A stretch of DNA of 64,000 nucleotides from Panicum virgatum (Eukaryota > Streptophyta > Magnoliopsida > Poales > Poaceae), in NCBI RefSeq assembly GCF_016808335.1, contig NC_053146.1, positions 8,439,015 to 8,503,014 on the forward strand, given 5' to 3'. Shown in pieces: positions 1 through 11,088 of this stretch; the stretch's first letter is position 1, and every line of letters begins with the position of its first letter. The translations under genes were made by a program, and so were the position numbers. The notes beneath the pieces were generated by a model, which ran no database searches, was not told where the DNA came from, and was given only the letters and a program-made list of their open reading frames with translations.

Positions 1-722
1 CTCCGCCCATCCGCGGCCGCCCGTGCGTCCACACACGGCTCCGCCCGTCCACGGCCGTCCGTCCACCTGCTGCCGCCCATCGACGGCTCTTCATCGCCCA
101 TCGCGGCCTGTTGTCGCGGCTCTCCGCCGCCTCGTCCGCTCGTCCTGCTCCTGCGACTAGGATTGGAGCACCTGCTGCCCCACCGCCGTCTTTGCCGCCC
201 CCGCAGCCACCAGTGGCGCCACGCTTCGCCGGCGTCTCCTCCCACGCCGCAGCCTCCGACGACACCAGCTGCGCCGCCAGCGCCTTCTCCGCCTGCACCG
301 ATGGCGCCCACGCCGTCAGCACCGGCCCCATCTTCACCGGGGCCCCCCGCCGGTGATGCCACTGCCGTTGCCCACGCCACCGTCGCCTCCACAGATGGCA
401 CAATTTTCGGCAAGAACTGCGGCGGCCAGCTTATCTGTTCTGGCAACCAAGGAAGGCCTGTGCTGGGCTGCCTTTGTTCAGTTGGCTGCCGTGGGTAGGT
501 CCGGTGGGTGGCTGGTGGGCTGCTCCATCCGTCATTTTTCAGCCCATTTGAAGCCAATAGCCAAGCTGCTATTTTCCGAGGGATTCAGAAGGACCAATGT
601 GTTCCCTGTTGCGCTCAGGTTCAGTCGAGATGTCAAAGTCAAAGGCATAATCGGGTGCCCAGGTCTGTTGCTCTGAGCATTGCCACAGCTCGAGGACGAG
701 CTGTCTTCGAGGGGTGGTGAAG
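1..722 (+). mobile_element. 3' internal end of an LTR retrotransposon (gypsy-like)
   Basis: This stretch ends directly at an LTR (723-995). The last bases before it, GAGGGGTGGTGAAG, are purine-rich and fit the polypurine tract of a plus-strand element. In one frame just before the LTR the translation reads LEDELSSRGGE, which resembles the C-terminal tail of grass Ty3/gypsy polyproteins. Positions 1-500 are GC-rich and proline-rich in all plus frames and show no recognisable reverse transcriptase or integrase. The body of the element lies to the left of the window. Assignment to gypsy is an inference from the short tail motif. Confidence 0.5.
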
Positions 723-995
723 TGTTATGGCAAGTGGGCCGGCCATGGGCCTAGGCCCACGAATACTGTAGCGCGTGAACAGTGCCGTGAATGGGGTTAG
801 TTGGTTTGTTAGGAAAGAGATAAGTTAGATGGATTTAGTTAGGATATTTGCTTAAGGGTCAAGTCGGTCGTCTCTATAAAAGAGACCCTATTGTATCAAT
901 GAAAGGCAAGCAAGAAGAACCCTAAAAGTAGTCAGAGCCTCCAGAGGGAGGGCGACGAACAGGTTCTTCGTGCTATCCCTAGTTACTCCATAACA
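723..995 (+). repeat. 3' LTR of the element at the left edge
   Basis: A 273-bp segment bounded by TGTTATGG and CATAACA, a perfect short terminal inverted repeat. It contains a TATA box (CTATAAAAG near 876) followed by a short leader, as expected of a small LTR promoter. It lies in intron 2 of the broken minus-strand NLR gene, about 370 bp beyond the exon 2 donor. The 5 bp after the LTR are TCTGG; the matching target duplication would be outside the window. Confidence 0.65.
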
Positions 996-1364
996 TCTGG
1001 CCCTGCTTATTCCTGCCAACCTTGCACTACAGTATAGAACCTAGCAGGTCTCGGCTATATAGTATGTAATTGTCTCAATAATTTTGAGGTCTAACCTTTA
1101 ATTTGCAGTCTATGCTGCTGTTACCTTGTAATATCCTAAATCAATGTTTCAAGTTAACTGCAGTTTCTAATATTTGGTTTAGTCATGCATCATAGACCAG
1201 CTACCATCATGATTGGTACAACTTAAAATTGAGGGATTGAGTGTTCAGAGGAGTGTTCAGAGCCTGTTTACAGTCTATTCCTAATTTTTTTATAGACTAG
1301 TAAGTAGTGTTGTGAGCATAACCTACAAATGAAAAAATGGAGCAAGATTATACTGCACCAATAC
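996..1364 (-). other. remnant of NLR gene L intron 2
   Basis: AT-rich non-coding DNA between the retroelement LTR and the splice donor of NLR exon 2. On the minus strand the intron opens with GTATTGG. Nothing else is recognised here. Confidence 0.6.
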
Positions 1365-2087
1365 CTTTTTGGTGAAGAGGTCAAGAGCATCTTTATTTTC
1401 TAGAACCTTTAGCTTGTATATGCTTCCTTTCTTTGACGAGCAATGCTTTGCAATATTTTCTTCCCTTGTAGTGATTACAATCCAGCTTCCATTCTTCATG
1501 TTGTGGAAACTTTGTATTATCATGTCCCATTCGGCAGTAGAAAACAAATCATTTAGAACAATTAGACACTTGTTGCTTCTAAAAATATTACCCAAATATT
1601 CAATCAATGCTTCAACTCCTGTTACTTTAGTGCCTACCCCAAAGCTACTGCCGTTCCTATTGGAGGATTGCGCATTTAGCTGAATAACTAAGCTCATGAG
1701 GACCTTCTCGAGAATAAATGGATGAATGATTGTGATGCAAGCACGATAATCAAATAAACCACTTAGCTTTGGACTTTGGTAGACCTCTTCGACTAGAGTA
1801 GTTTTTCCATGACCTTCCATTCCCCACGCTGAGATCACTGTAGGTTGATGGTCTTCTTTCTGTGCAATTAGATCTATAAGATCAGACTTCTCTTTCTCTC
1901 GTCCCACAAATTGAGATTCCTCCAAAGCACCTGTGATCGTCCCAATGCGAGTAAGGCCCTTTCCAACCATCTTACTATTCCCTACAAATTGATTTTCAAG
2001 AACCGCATCTGTTGGCATCGCAGAGATGTTAGTACTGAGTTTATCTTCACTTGAGCTCGACCCTGGCTTCATTAATGTTTGAGAAAC
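1365..2087 (-). pseudogene. NLR gene L exon 2: second NB-ARC domain
   Basis: An open 241-codon exon on the minus strand. It starts after the acceptor CTTGCCTCAG at VSQTLMKPGSS and ends at LDLFTKK before a GT donor, in phase 0 at both ends. After a low-complexity linker comes ALEESQFVGREKEKSD, then the NB-ARC: P-loop GMEGHGKTT, an RNBS-A-like segment, kinase-2 CLIVLNDLF, and RNBS-B IVITTREENIAKHC. From memory of the family, grass NLRs of the Pik-2-like, two-NB-ARC type have exactly this order and these exon borders, so this is exon 2 of the gene whose exon 1 lies at 14.26-17.0 kb. The P-loop carries E and H where GMGGLGKTT is usual, and the first kinase-2 Asp is Asn. The exon has no stop, but the gene around it is broken; exon 3 would lie left of the window. 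Confidence 0.8.
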
Positions 2088-2505
2088 CTGAGGCAAGCAA
2101 ACAAAGATTAGATACATTTTTAGCCATGCAATTTAGGTGATATTCCTAACTCATAATATATATGAGAGCCTCCATACATATAATCTATAGCCATCATGCA
2201 ACATATTCAATATATCAAAATTCTAAAAGTTCAATACAAAAGTAGAAAGAGAATTATAGCATGCACTTGACTAAATGAGCCATACATTTTTCTTGATTTA
2301 CAGCAGAAAAATCAAACTGTAAGACTTGGTAGTATTAAATATCATCTATAAGCGATTCTATGGGGTGAAGCAATTAAGGGTATTTTCGTGGACAATGTTA
2401 TATAACTAGAACTAGTTACTATGCATCATTATGGAATGTTTATTTTTAAGAAAAATCCTATTATAAAATATAAAAATAGAGTGCTTAGATTTAAATATTA
2501 CCATA
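2088..2505 (-). other. NLR gene L intron 1, acceptor side
   Basis: AT-rich non-coding sequence between NLR exon 2 and the target-site duplication of the large LTR retroelement. It ends on the exon side with a good polypyrimidine-CAG acceptor. No ORF or repeat of note. Confidence 0.6.
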
Positions 2506-2510
2506 GAAAT

Positions 2511-4857
2511 TGTTGACGCAAAAATCAACACACTGGAATCCGAGGGCAAGTGTTCGCCGAGTCACGGAAAAGTCAACCAAGCCTGCCAGTCAATTTGACC
2601 AGTAATTGACAAGAGAGAACAAAATCAAATTCGAGAGCGTATCGGCTGGGATTCCGATTATCTCTTAGGTGAGCGCATCGGCAAGCTTTGCCGATACTAT
2701 AGACGACAAAAAGATATTAAATACGAGCGCGTAGTGGACAAGCGTATCGGCAGGGTCAGCCGATACACTAGGCGACAAAATCGGCTTTTTGGGCAGCCGA
2801 TTGTGTATGTATAGCAAGATCTAAGCTACGAAGGTGTAACTTAGATGATGCGAAGCAAAAAACAGATCTGAACCGGCTCTTGAGATAACAAAAAGTGTCA
2901 CTCCAAAACCTAAAGCCGATCTAATGTGTTTTTAGATGTGATAATGGCCAAAAAGCATAGGAAGACTTATAAATCTAGCCGATATCGATAATTAGTGAAT
3001 AAATCTAGACGAGACGACAGCGATGCGTCCGGAAGTCAAAGCCTAGATGAACTCGATAACTTTTGAATAGATTTGAACGAAGCCACAGTGATGTGTACGG
3101 TAGCTAATGCTCAAATATACTCGGTAAAACGAAAATTCACCAGCAAATCAAGTCGCTCGAATGTGAGGCGTCCTTGATCAACTTGAAAAAACTCGTCGAA
3201 AAAAAGAAAAGGCGAAATCGCCGAAAAAATGCAAAGGAATTGTTGTCGACCGAAACCCACCGGCGAGCAATGACGGGCAACACGAAGAGCCGGGAGGTTG
3301 CTAGGGCGCTAGAGGCACTGCTACCTCGTCGACGGCCCGCAATTTCCGTCACGCGCCCGGAGGATGTATGAAAACCGGGCGTGCCACCTGACCTATACCC
3401 GATCAGGAGGGTGCAGACGTGCTCCGAACAGTTTCCTGCATACAAAGACACGTGTAAACGTAAGTCCGAGCCGTGGTCGGCTCCCCGGGACAACTCTTGC
3501 ATCGGCTTTGAAGGGCCGATCGAGTCCCGGTGTCAGATGGGATCTGATTGTATCCAGATATGATAAATAGAGCAGATCACTATAAAACTGCTTCAGTTAA
3601 ATCTAATTGATCTAATCCACGATAGTAACAGCTTCACTGCTAGATCGGAACATCCTACACGTGACTAGGCCTAGCGAACATAACAGACAACTAAACCACA
3701 ACCCAAAACAGAGGCCTAAGAACTAGCAAGTGCCGATTCCCGGAACAATCCCTATCAAGGCTAAGATAAAGCATCTACTACGCCACCGGATCATCCAATC
3801 CGTTTGCAAGGCCTAACCTAGCAGATATTATGCCAACTCTTAAGATAAGAGCAAACCATAACAGATCAGATCTACTAAACATGAAAGAAGCAGGGTATTG
3901 CCCCTGTGCGACTAATTCTATGCGATAAGAACTAGCAAGAGATTGAAACGTGACTGCACAGAGACAACATGATATTCGCAGATGATAAGCAACGAAGCAC
4001 AACAGATCTACTAAAAGCCATGCTACGAACATCATGATAACTAGTACTACTCGCCATCAAAAACGCTCAGTACGAGTAATACCAAGGTAAAAGCAATAAC
4101 AATATTGCCCTGATCGCAAGAAGCGATCAGGGCAGCATGGCACTTACTTGGATGGAACCCTAGAATTAGGGGTGGCGATGCGCTGAGAGTTGTTGTTTGC
4201 GAGTCGTGATGACGCTCCCTTACGAATAACAAATGATACATATTTATAGTCCGGAGACTTGGGAAACAATCTAAACTAATCTTGTCCCGATCGGACTCTA
4301 TCTCTAATCTTAAACTAAATCTAAGGATACACGGCCCATGTGGCCCAGATGCTCACGCAGGAGCCGATTCACAAGTCTTCTTGATCTTCTGCTTTAAGCC
4401 CATCTTGCTTTCGGCCCATAAATTAACCCTGTTAATTTATGGCGATAACATGAATTTAAAGTTTGTTGTATTGGATGTGTATCAAGTTTTTTCCGGTCCC
4501 TTACAACTCATATTTATAGCCTAGCGCTATCAAGTCCTAGCCGATTACGGCAAACGTTACTTGACCCTAAAAAAAGACTATCTAAAAGATAAACTACTTA
4601 AAATATTACAACCGAATCATCAAAATTTTCGTAGAGTCCGGATCCTCTTCTCCTTCCTTGGCTTCATCGGCAACTTTTCCATCGGCCGAGCACCAGAGCT
4701 GGCGGATTAGCATCTTCGCAGAATATTCCCCTGGCCCATCGGACGGACTCCCATCGGCCGATTCCTACTCTGTACATCTTTTGGTTTCTTTTGAATCGGC
4801 CATCTTTCCTTCACCGAAATCACCTTCCTTGGCACGTGTCAAAAAACGGTGTCAACA
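2511..4857 (-). repeat. 3' LTR (long form, 2347 bp)
   Basis: Matches the LTR at 12071-13209 along both flanks but carries an extra block of roughly 1.2 kb, about 3241-4459. At the point where the other LTR reads from ...GCAAAGGAATTG straight into TAAAGTTTG, this copy has the extra DNA. On the minus strand there are two CTATAAATATG TATA-like modules, near 4511-4522 (shared by both LTRs) and near 4233-4246 (only in this copy). Either this LTR gained a related promoter block or the other LTR lost it. Confidence 0.8.
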
Positions 4858-4980
4858 CATGCCCCCCAGTTTCGGAGTAATTTGTTTTGCTCCGAAATTA
4901 ACTCCAGCCAATGTTTAAATGAATCTCTGTCTTCCAAACAAACATAGTGTCAAATCCCCATTTTGCCCTCGAGCAAAGGT

Positions 4981-4987
4981 TATAAAT
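4981..4987 (+). promoter_or_regulatory. TATA box of the antisense PMD gene
   Basis: TATAAAT lies 124 bp inside the element from the LTR edge and about 147 bp upstream of the PMD gene's ATG at 5128, in the correct orientation for plus-strand transcription. The spacing fits a short 5' leader. This suggests that the antisense gene has its own promoter and does not depend on the LTR. Confidence 0.55.
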
Positions 4988-5127
4988 ATCTCCATCTTCT
5001 TCTCCGCTGGCATCTTTCCTGTAGCACCTCTGCTTCCTTCTTTGTTCAAGAACACACTCGCTCTGCCGCCGCCACTGCAGCTTCCTAGGGTTTCAAGGAT
5101 CCAAGTCCAAGAACTCTTCCTCCGGCA

Positions 5128-8100
5128 ATGGCTTCCATCTCCGAGTCCCAGAGGTACGTCTTTTTCCTCCATCTGCATCTTTGCCCCCCATTCTTTTTTC
5201 TGATCCCTTCAATCACATTTCTTATTTATGCATTTATTTTTCAGAATCTTAGGGGTAATGCAATTATCCCACTATAAAACCAATCCGGCATGGTTTGCTT
5301 AGGTCCCATGGGAGATCCAGATCCAACTAGTGTAATTAACCTGGAAACCAGCAGGATCCCTCTTAAGTCTTCCAACATGAATCTAGATTGGACTCCAGCC
5401 TTTAGATCTTGGCCGAATGTTACAACCAGATGAAGAAATTGATTCCGCAGAAAAGCAAGTTCCCAAAGGACCAATTGGGAACAGTACGATATTAGCCAAT
5501 GCCTGGACCTATCTTTATCGGAGATGATCAGGAACGAGCCAATGCTTATATCGGCTTCTTACTTTTGGTCTGATGCACTCAACACATTTATGTTTAACCA
5601 TGGACCAGTGACACCAACCCTGATGGATGTTGTGATGCTTACTGGCCTGAATGTTCATGCTGCCGATAGACCTTTTCGTTTGCTAGAAAAAGCATCTTTC
5701 AAAATTGAAACCAAAAGAATTGGCGGGTGGAAAGGATATTTCCGCAAGAACATGAAGACTGGATCAATGTCTGTCAGAGAGCATACTGCCTTTCTCAACA
5801 TGTGGCTCGAGAAATTCATCTTCTGTGGCAAAACAGTTGGTCCAACAAATAATAATCTCAAGCTAGCAGAAAATCTGGCTACTGGCAATCCTGTTCCTCT
5901 CAGTAAACATCTTCTGGGGTCAATTTACCACCTGCTTCATCAAGTATCATCCAGACTTAGAAAGAACCAGCCAATCACCAATTTGGGAGGCCCCTGGTGG
6001 TTTATTCAGTTGTGGCTGCACATGTATATGCACAAAACTATGATAGTCGAATTGTCAGAGATAGAATTCCCATCAGATAACTTTTCTGAAGAAGAAGAGA
6101 CCGTCACTCGCCGATGCACATCATTTGGTGAAGCAGCTATCATGATTGCCAATGATCCCAAGACCCTTGGCATTACTAACTTTTTCAAGTCCTTCTACAA
6201 TGGGTTTCCAGAAACCTCCACTATCTAGTTTGCATATCAGGATGAAAAAGTCATGTATAAAAACCCCTTCAAGCTTCAGCTCGATTCATGGAAGACCGAT
6301 GAAGAAGCCACCAAGATCATGAAGGAAATAATTTCTCCAAGAATTCTGCCAATTAACTTCACAGCTGGCAAAGATACTCCTAGCTATGAGTTTTATAATC
6401 CATCAGTGGCAGCCAGACAATTAGGATTTGGCCAAGTGCCCCCTTTTTCCTTCTTTGCCAGTAAAGTTCAGTTTAGAGGAACCCTTGACAATAGCTCTCT
6501 CTTACAGTCGGCTGAAAGATCTGGAGCCTGACGTAGATATGACACTTCTAGCCGATTGGCAGATTGCACCTTTTGCGACAACCCCTTTTACCCAATGGTG
6601 GTCTGAATGGCAAGAACATATCTTCTGCAAATCGGCCAATCTATACTGCATGGCTCTGGATAACAATTATCCATCAGGCGAAAATGAGGTAAAAATTAAA
6701 ATACCTCCCATAATATCTCTTAACATCTTTTGCTTGCAGCCTTTAACCTCTACTCTTTGCAGGATGATCATCGGGATCCTCCAACAATCAGTAGGAGTGG
6801 GCAGCTGATCAACTACGCCCTGCCAGCCGATAAACCAAATATCGGCTATGGTGCTCCTACTTTGGCAGATGTGGCCACTGGGAGAAAACGTAAGGTATCT
6901 TACACCAAGGTGACAACCCGTAAGAAAAAGAAATCTCCAAGCCAATCTTCAGCAGCAGCAGCACCCCAAACAGACACTCCGATCGACCTTCCTTCCTCTT
7001 CTTCAGAAGGTAAAAGCTTGAATCCCATGTCTTCACTTTATCTGAATGCTGATCATACCCTGACTTTATAATTAAGATGTTCCTGAACACCAATCTAGAG
7101 GAGAAGAAGACTCTCATAATACATCCCCTCATACATTACCCATTATCCAAGTATGATCCTCCTTACTCAGTAAGTATTTTAAATCTTTTCATGATCCTGA
7201 ATCTGGTATTGTTTCCTTTTGGTTTCATCAGGCACAACATTCACCTCCAACTCCTAGAAAACTCAGGGCAGAATCTCCATTGATATAGGTACGATTTCAG
7301 AACTTGCTTATGAACATATTCTATATATTTCTGACAATCATCCTTCAGCTTGCCGACCATGCACTATATGAATTACTTGGCCAGCCAAACACTGCAATCC
7401 CGAGCTCTTCATCACAACCCCTCGTCCCTGTTGGCTCCAACATAGAGGAAATATGCCTGAAGCAAGTAAGCATCCTTCCCCTTGGCCAATTTCATCATCC
7501 CTCTGTCTTCATCGGCCATCCTAACCATATCTCCCTATTAGGCACAAGAATCTCCAAACAATAGTCTGTTTTCTTTTCAAATTAGAGCCACTCCCCAGGA
7601 AGAAGAAGAAGCAACATCAGCCGATCCAGTTGTATTGTCGGATGAAATCAGGGCCAAACTCCAAGAATCCCTTCAGTTTCTGAATCAAGACATCGGCCAA
7701 TTAATCAAGAATGCACAGCCGATCCGAGCCATCTTGGAAGAACTGGAGGATAAGCTTCCAGAACCGATCGAAGAGGCGTTAATTCCTGCAGCCTTTATCG
7801 AGAGTCATCGTGCAGAATTCAACAAGGCCCAGAAACAACTCGTCGATCGTCTTCAGCAGGAACAAATTATCAAGCAAAGGGATAACTTCAAAGCTCTAGC
7901 AGAATCGGCCATTGGTGAGATCAAATCTCTGAATGATACCCAAGCCAGCATTCTGAGAAATAAGGCAGCATTGGAAGCTGAACGGGGTCGTCTTCTGCAA
8001 GAACTTAATCGGGTAAATCAAGCAATAGACATCGCAGATCACGATCTTTCTCAGATTCCACCGGCCAGCATGCTCGTCAAGCCTATCAACTTCACAAGAG

Positions 8101-8215
8101 TTTATGGCCGATTTCTGGCTCATCAGTAGACATCAACCAAGTAATAGAAAACATTGACCAAATTCGCCTGCGTGCGATGAAAGTAATCCAGGAAGCTTTA
8201 GGATTACTGTAAGAA
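5128..8215 (+). pseudogene. plant mobile domain (PMD) gene carried antisense in the retroelement
   Basis: A multi-exon gene on the strand opposite to gag. A short first exon (ATG 5128, MASISESQR, donor AGAG|GTACGT at 5153/5154) is followed by an intron ending TTTTTCAG at 5244. The main block, 5524-6228, encodes a PMD-like core: SASYFWSDALNTFMF, MTPTL-like VTPTLMDVVMLTGL, GGPWWFIQLWLHMYM, and continues in frame past a TAG (6226-6228) into FAYQDEKVMYKNPFK. A frameshift near 6480, a further intron (about 6689-6763), and a basic NLS-like stretch (GRKRKVSYTK...RKKKK, about 6886-6936) follow. The end, 7635-8129, is a coiled coil. PMD genes are known as extra, often antisense, ORFs in plant gypsy elements. 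Early stops between 5245 and 5523, the TAG and the frameshift show that this copy is decayed. Confidence 0.75.
7635..8129 (+). CDS. coiled-coil C-terminal exon of the PMD-type gene
   Basis: A 164-codon open frame, highly charged and heptad-rich (LQESLQFLNQDIGQLIKNA, and later ALEAERGRLLQELNRVNQAI), predicted to form a long coiled coil. It follows the PMD and NLS-like segments on the same strand and ends about 320 bp before the stop of the opposing gag-protease frame. I read it as the last exon of the antisense gene, not as a separate gene. The first Met may be internal to the exon. It has no enzymatic motif; a role in self-association is only inferred. Confidence 0.5.
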   Translation: MSDEIRAKLQESLQFLNQDIGQLIKNAQPIRAILEELEDKLPEPIEEALIPAAFIESHRAEFNKAQKQLVDRLQQEQIIKQRDNFKALAESAIGEIKSLNDTQASILRNKAALEAERGRLLQELNRVNQAIDIADHDLSQIPPASMLVKPINFTRVYGRFLAHQ

Positions 8216-8451
8216 CACCTCATGTAATGTAACCTCCAGAATTAGCAGACAACTTGATCTTAATCCATAAATTTGGCTTTATGATTTATTGCTCTAAGGG
8301 CGACTCATATCGCGTCGGCCATATTACAACCGATGCATCCAACTTGCGAATCGGTTTTCATATATTTTTTGCACTAAAGGCAATAATTCCTAGTATTGGC
8401 TATAACTTACAAAATCCGGCCGATACTACAATCGGCCTTACCCCTCTTTGA

Positions 8452-9123
8452 TCAAGACTCTTCCGAAGAATCTCCTGACTTTTCTGATGTAACTTCATAA
8501 TCAGCCATCCGAAAGAAATCTTTTTCCCATGCTTGACCAGAAAGACAATTCATCCGATCATAACTCACTATATGGGCCTTAGCCGATGCCACACTAAATG
8601 ACGAATCGGCTAACATTATTTCAACAGTATCGTCAACCCACTGAATCAAACATTGATGCATAGTAGATGGAATGCAACAATTGACATGTATCCAATCCCA
8701 ACCCAACAGCAAACTATACGAACCTTTGCCATTAATAACGAAGAAAGTAGTGGGAAGGGTCTTACTGCCAATTGTAAGATCGACACATAATGCCCCTAAA
8801 GCAGGAGATACGACTCCTTCGAAATCCTTGAGCATCATATCAGTTTTTGTCAGATCATCTTGATTCTTCCCAAGCTTGCGTAGCATAACATAGGGCATTA
8901 TATTCACGGCTGCACCTCCATCAACCAACATCTTTGTAACAGGCTTGCCATCAACGAATCCCTTCGTGAACAATGCCTTAAGATGCTGCCTCTTATCATC
9001 TTCTGGCTTCTCAAATGTTGCTGGCAATGGTTCCAAATTTAACTGTGCCATGGCTTCCTCTAATTCTGGTTCATGATCTTCATCATCTGGTGCCATAAAC
9101 TCTTTTGGCATTATGAAAACCAT
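8452..9123 (-). CDS. retroelement aspartic protease domain
   Basis: A 223-codon minus-strand frame following gag. The catalytic segment reads KMLVDGGAAVNIMPYVML, the DGG form of the retropepsin active-site loop usual in this group of grass gypsy elements, and the second half shows TTFFVINGKGSYSLLLGWDWIH, the protease flap and C-terminal region. The product would cut the Gag precursor in the particle. The frame ends at 8452 with a serine- and glutamate-rich tail, where pol would be expected to continue into reverse transcriptase. No such sequence follows; the next feature is the opposing PMD gene. The interval 9124-9387 to gag contains scattered stops, so the polyprotein is interrupted. Confidence 0.75.
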   Translation of the reverse strand: MVFIMPKEFMAPDDEDHEPELEEAMAQLNLEPLPATFEKPEDDKRQHLKALFTKGFVDGKPVTKMLVDGGAAVNIMPYVMLRKLGKNQDDLTKTDMMLKDFEGVVSPALGALCVDLTIGSKTLPTTFFVINGKGSYSLLLGWDWIHVNCCIPSTMHQCLIQWVDDTVEIMLADSSFSVASAKAHIVSYDRMNCLSGQAWEKDFFRMADYEVTSEKSGDSSEES

Positions 9124-9387
9124 ATTAATTGGTGCAGCCGATGATCCAGAATCTTGATCATCATCGGCCCTGGGCTTAGCACGCCAAACTTGTGACCTGA
9201 TCCCTTTCTTGCGTAGAATCTATTCTTGTTCTTCCTCAATGATCTCCAGCTGGCGTAACCTCCGAACACGCCGCTTCTAAGATCTGGTCAAACCCCCTGG
9301 GCACCATTGAGATTGATCCATGCGATTAGGTTCACGTTCTGAATCTCTTCGAATCGGCTGATCATCTTGTACTCTGTCATCGGCCAT

Positions 9388-11085
9388 CTATTCTAGCCGA
9401 TCGTGTACATGCACTCTTCTCCCTGCAGGATCACGTAGCATTGTCCTGCCCCCCAGTCGATCATGCACTGATACCCTTTTTCCTAGCCGATCATGCACAG
9501 GGGTGCGCTCACGCCGATAGGGTTCATGACGTGGCCTCTCATATGATCGGTTGTCTTGACCATTGCATTCGGGACAATCATATGCCGATGGCAATGTCAA
9601 CCCTTCTTCCCAGCAGTAGACAAAGAAAGGACACCTCCAATGATCTTGTTCGCGTCGTTCCTCTTCTTCTCTACGCTGTCGCCTTTCACGATCATGTTGA
9701 AACTTATTTAACAGCATTTGAGACGTTACACGTCTACGTGGTGCCGATGAACGTTCAGCATCCCTCGTCGGACCCTTTCCTTTGACCTCATAGGCTGCTA
9801 TTTGCGCTTTAGGATCAACAGCTCCAGATTTCTTGGCCGATGATGATGTCAGAATCTTAGCTTGAGAAGAACCTTCATCTCTAGCCACATCAATCATGTT
9901 TGTGGCGAAAGGATGTCCGTCGATCTTCATCGTCTTCTTGGGAGCCTCAAATTTCAATCTCCCTTGTTCGAAAGCCATCTGAATCTGCTGTCGGAAGACC
10001 TTGCACTCATTTGTATCATGCGATGTGGCATTGTGCCACTTGCAATACTTTATATTTTTGAGCTCGTCCTCCGATGGAATCTTGTGATGTGGCTTCAACT
10101 TGATCAACCCTTCCGACAATAATAAGTCAAAGATTTTGTCAGCTTTGGTGATGTCGAACCCATACGACTCAGGCTCTTTCTTCCCAAACGGACACGTCAC
10201 CGGCTTTTTACTGTTCTGTATCCACTCTGCGGATGCGACCGTTTCTTGCTCCTCTTCAGACTCATCATTAGCAGAATACTCCACATAGTTGACCTTCTTC
10301 TGAAAAGGCTTCTTGGACTCATAGGATTGAGTCTCTCCTGTCATCCGACTTGCAATCTGGCTAATACTTTTAAACTCCTGTGATGCATATTTATCTTTAA
10401 TGTGTGGCAAGAGTACATTAAATGCTGCATCGGCCAACTGCTGATCGGACAGAACCAAACTGTAACATCGGTTCTTGACATCTCTGAACCTCTGGATAAA
10501 AGCAGCAACCGATTCATCATTTCTTTGTCTTAAGCCGATTAAATCGGTCAACTTTAATTCAGTAATCCCAGAGAAGAAGAACTGATGAAATTGTCTTTCT
10601 AGATCGGCCCAATATAATATGGAGTTTGCTGGCAAAGTGGTGAACCAAGCAAAGGTCGATCCAGATAAAGACAAGGAGAACAAACAGACTCTGAGTGCAT
10701 CCTGGTTGCCTGCTTCTCCCAACTGTAGAAGGAACCTATTAACATGTTCCATCGTAGAAACTTCTCCATGCCCTGAGAACTTTGTGAAATCAGGCATCTT
10801 GTACTTGTGTGGGAGAGGAATCTGATCATAAGCCGGAGGATAAGGAGTCTTGTACATAACAGATTGTTGTTTTGGCCTCAAACCAAACTGCTCCCTCATC
10901 ACTTCAGATATCTTTGTGTTCCAATCAACTTGTGGCTCAACTATTGGCATCTGCTGAGGAGAAACCATGTTCGCTGCATTGGTCATCAGCGCAAGTTGTT
11001 GAGCTACATGGTTCATCGGCTGTCCAACCGATTGCATCTGTTGGGCTTGCTGAGCTATCCGATTGGGTGTTTGCTGTGTCATCAT
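9388..11085 (-). CDS. Gag core (retrotransposon gag domain)
   Basis: A 565-codon minus-strand frame. After a glutamine-rich start it has the retrotransposon_gag signature: MPDFTKFSGHGEVSTMEHV, LFSLSLSGSTFAWFTTLP, a long helix with YWADLERQFHQFFFSG, and the LRQRNDESVAAFIQRFRDVK segment. A knuckle-like motif YCKWHNATSHDTNEC sits near residue 350. The C-terminal third is very basic and has repeats of VHDRLG (three or four near-identical copies). It is continuous in frame with 11089-11607 except for one TAG. It would form the capsid-like shell and bind the element RNA. Confidence 0.8.
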   Translation of the reverse strand: MMTQQTPNRIAQQAQQMQSVGQPMNHVAQQLALMTNAANMVSPQQMPIVEPQVDWNTKISEVMREQFGLRPKQQSVMYKTPYPPAYDQIPLPHKYKMPDFTKFSGHGEVSTMEHVNRFLLQLGEAGNQDALRVCLFSLSLSGSTFAWFTTLPANSILYWADLERQFHQFFFSGITELKLTDLIGLRQRNDESVAAFIQRFRDVKNRCYSLVLSDQQLADAAFNVLLPHIKDKYASQEFKSISQIASRMTGETQSYESKKPFQKKVNYVEYSANDESEEEQETVASAEWIQNSKKPVTCPFGKKEPESYGFDITKADKIFDLLLSEGLIKLKPHHKIPSEDELKNIKYCKWHNATSHDTNECKVFRQQIQMAFEQGRLKFEAPKKTMKIDGHPFATNMIDVARDEGSSQAKILTSSSAKKSGAVDPKAQIAAYEVKGKGPTRDAERSSAPRRRVTSQMLLNKFQHDRERRQRREEEERREQDHWRCPFFVYCWEEGLTLPSAYDCPECNGQDNRSYERPRHEPYRRERTPVHDRLGKRVSVHDRLGGRTMLRDPAGRRVHVHDRLE

Positions 11086-11088
11086 CGG

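Noticed and set aside
111..498. Overlapping proline-rich frames at the left edge
   Set aside because: Open in several plus frames at once, simple composition and no domain; explained by GC-rich sequence within a retroelement end.
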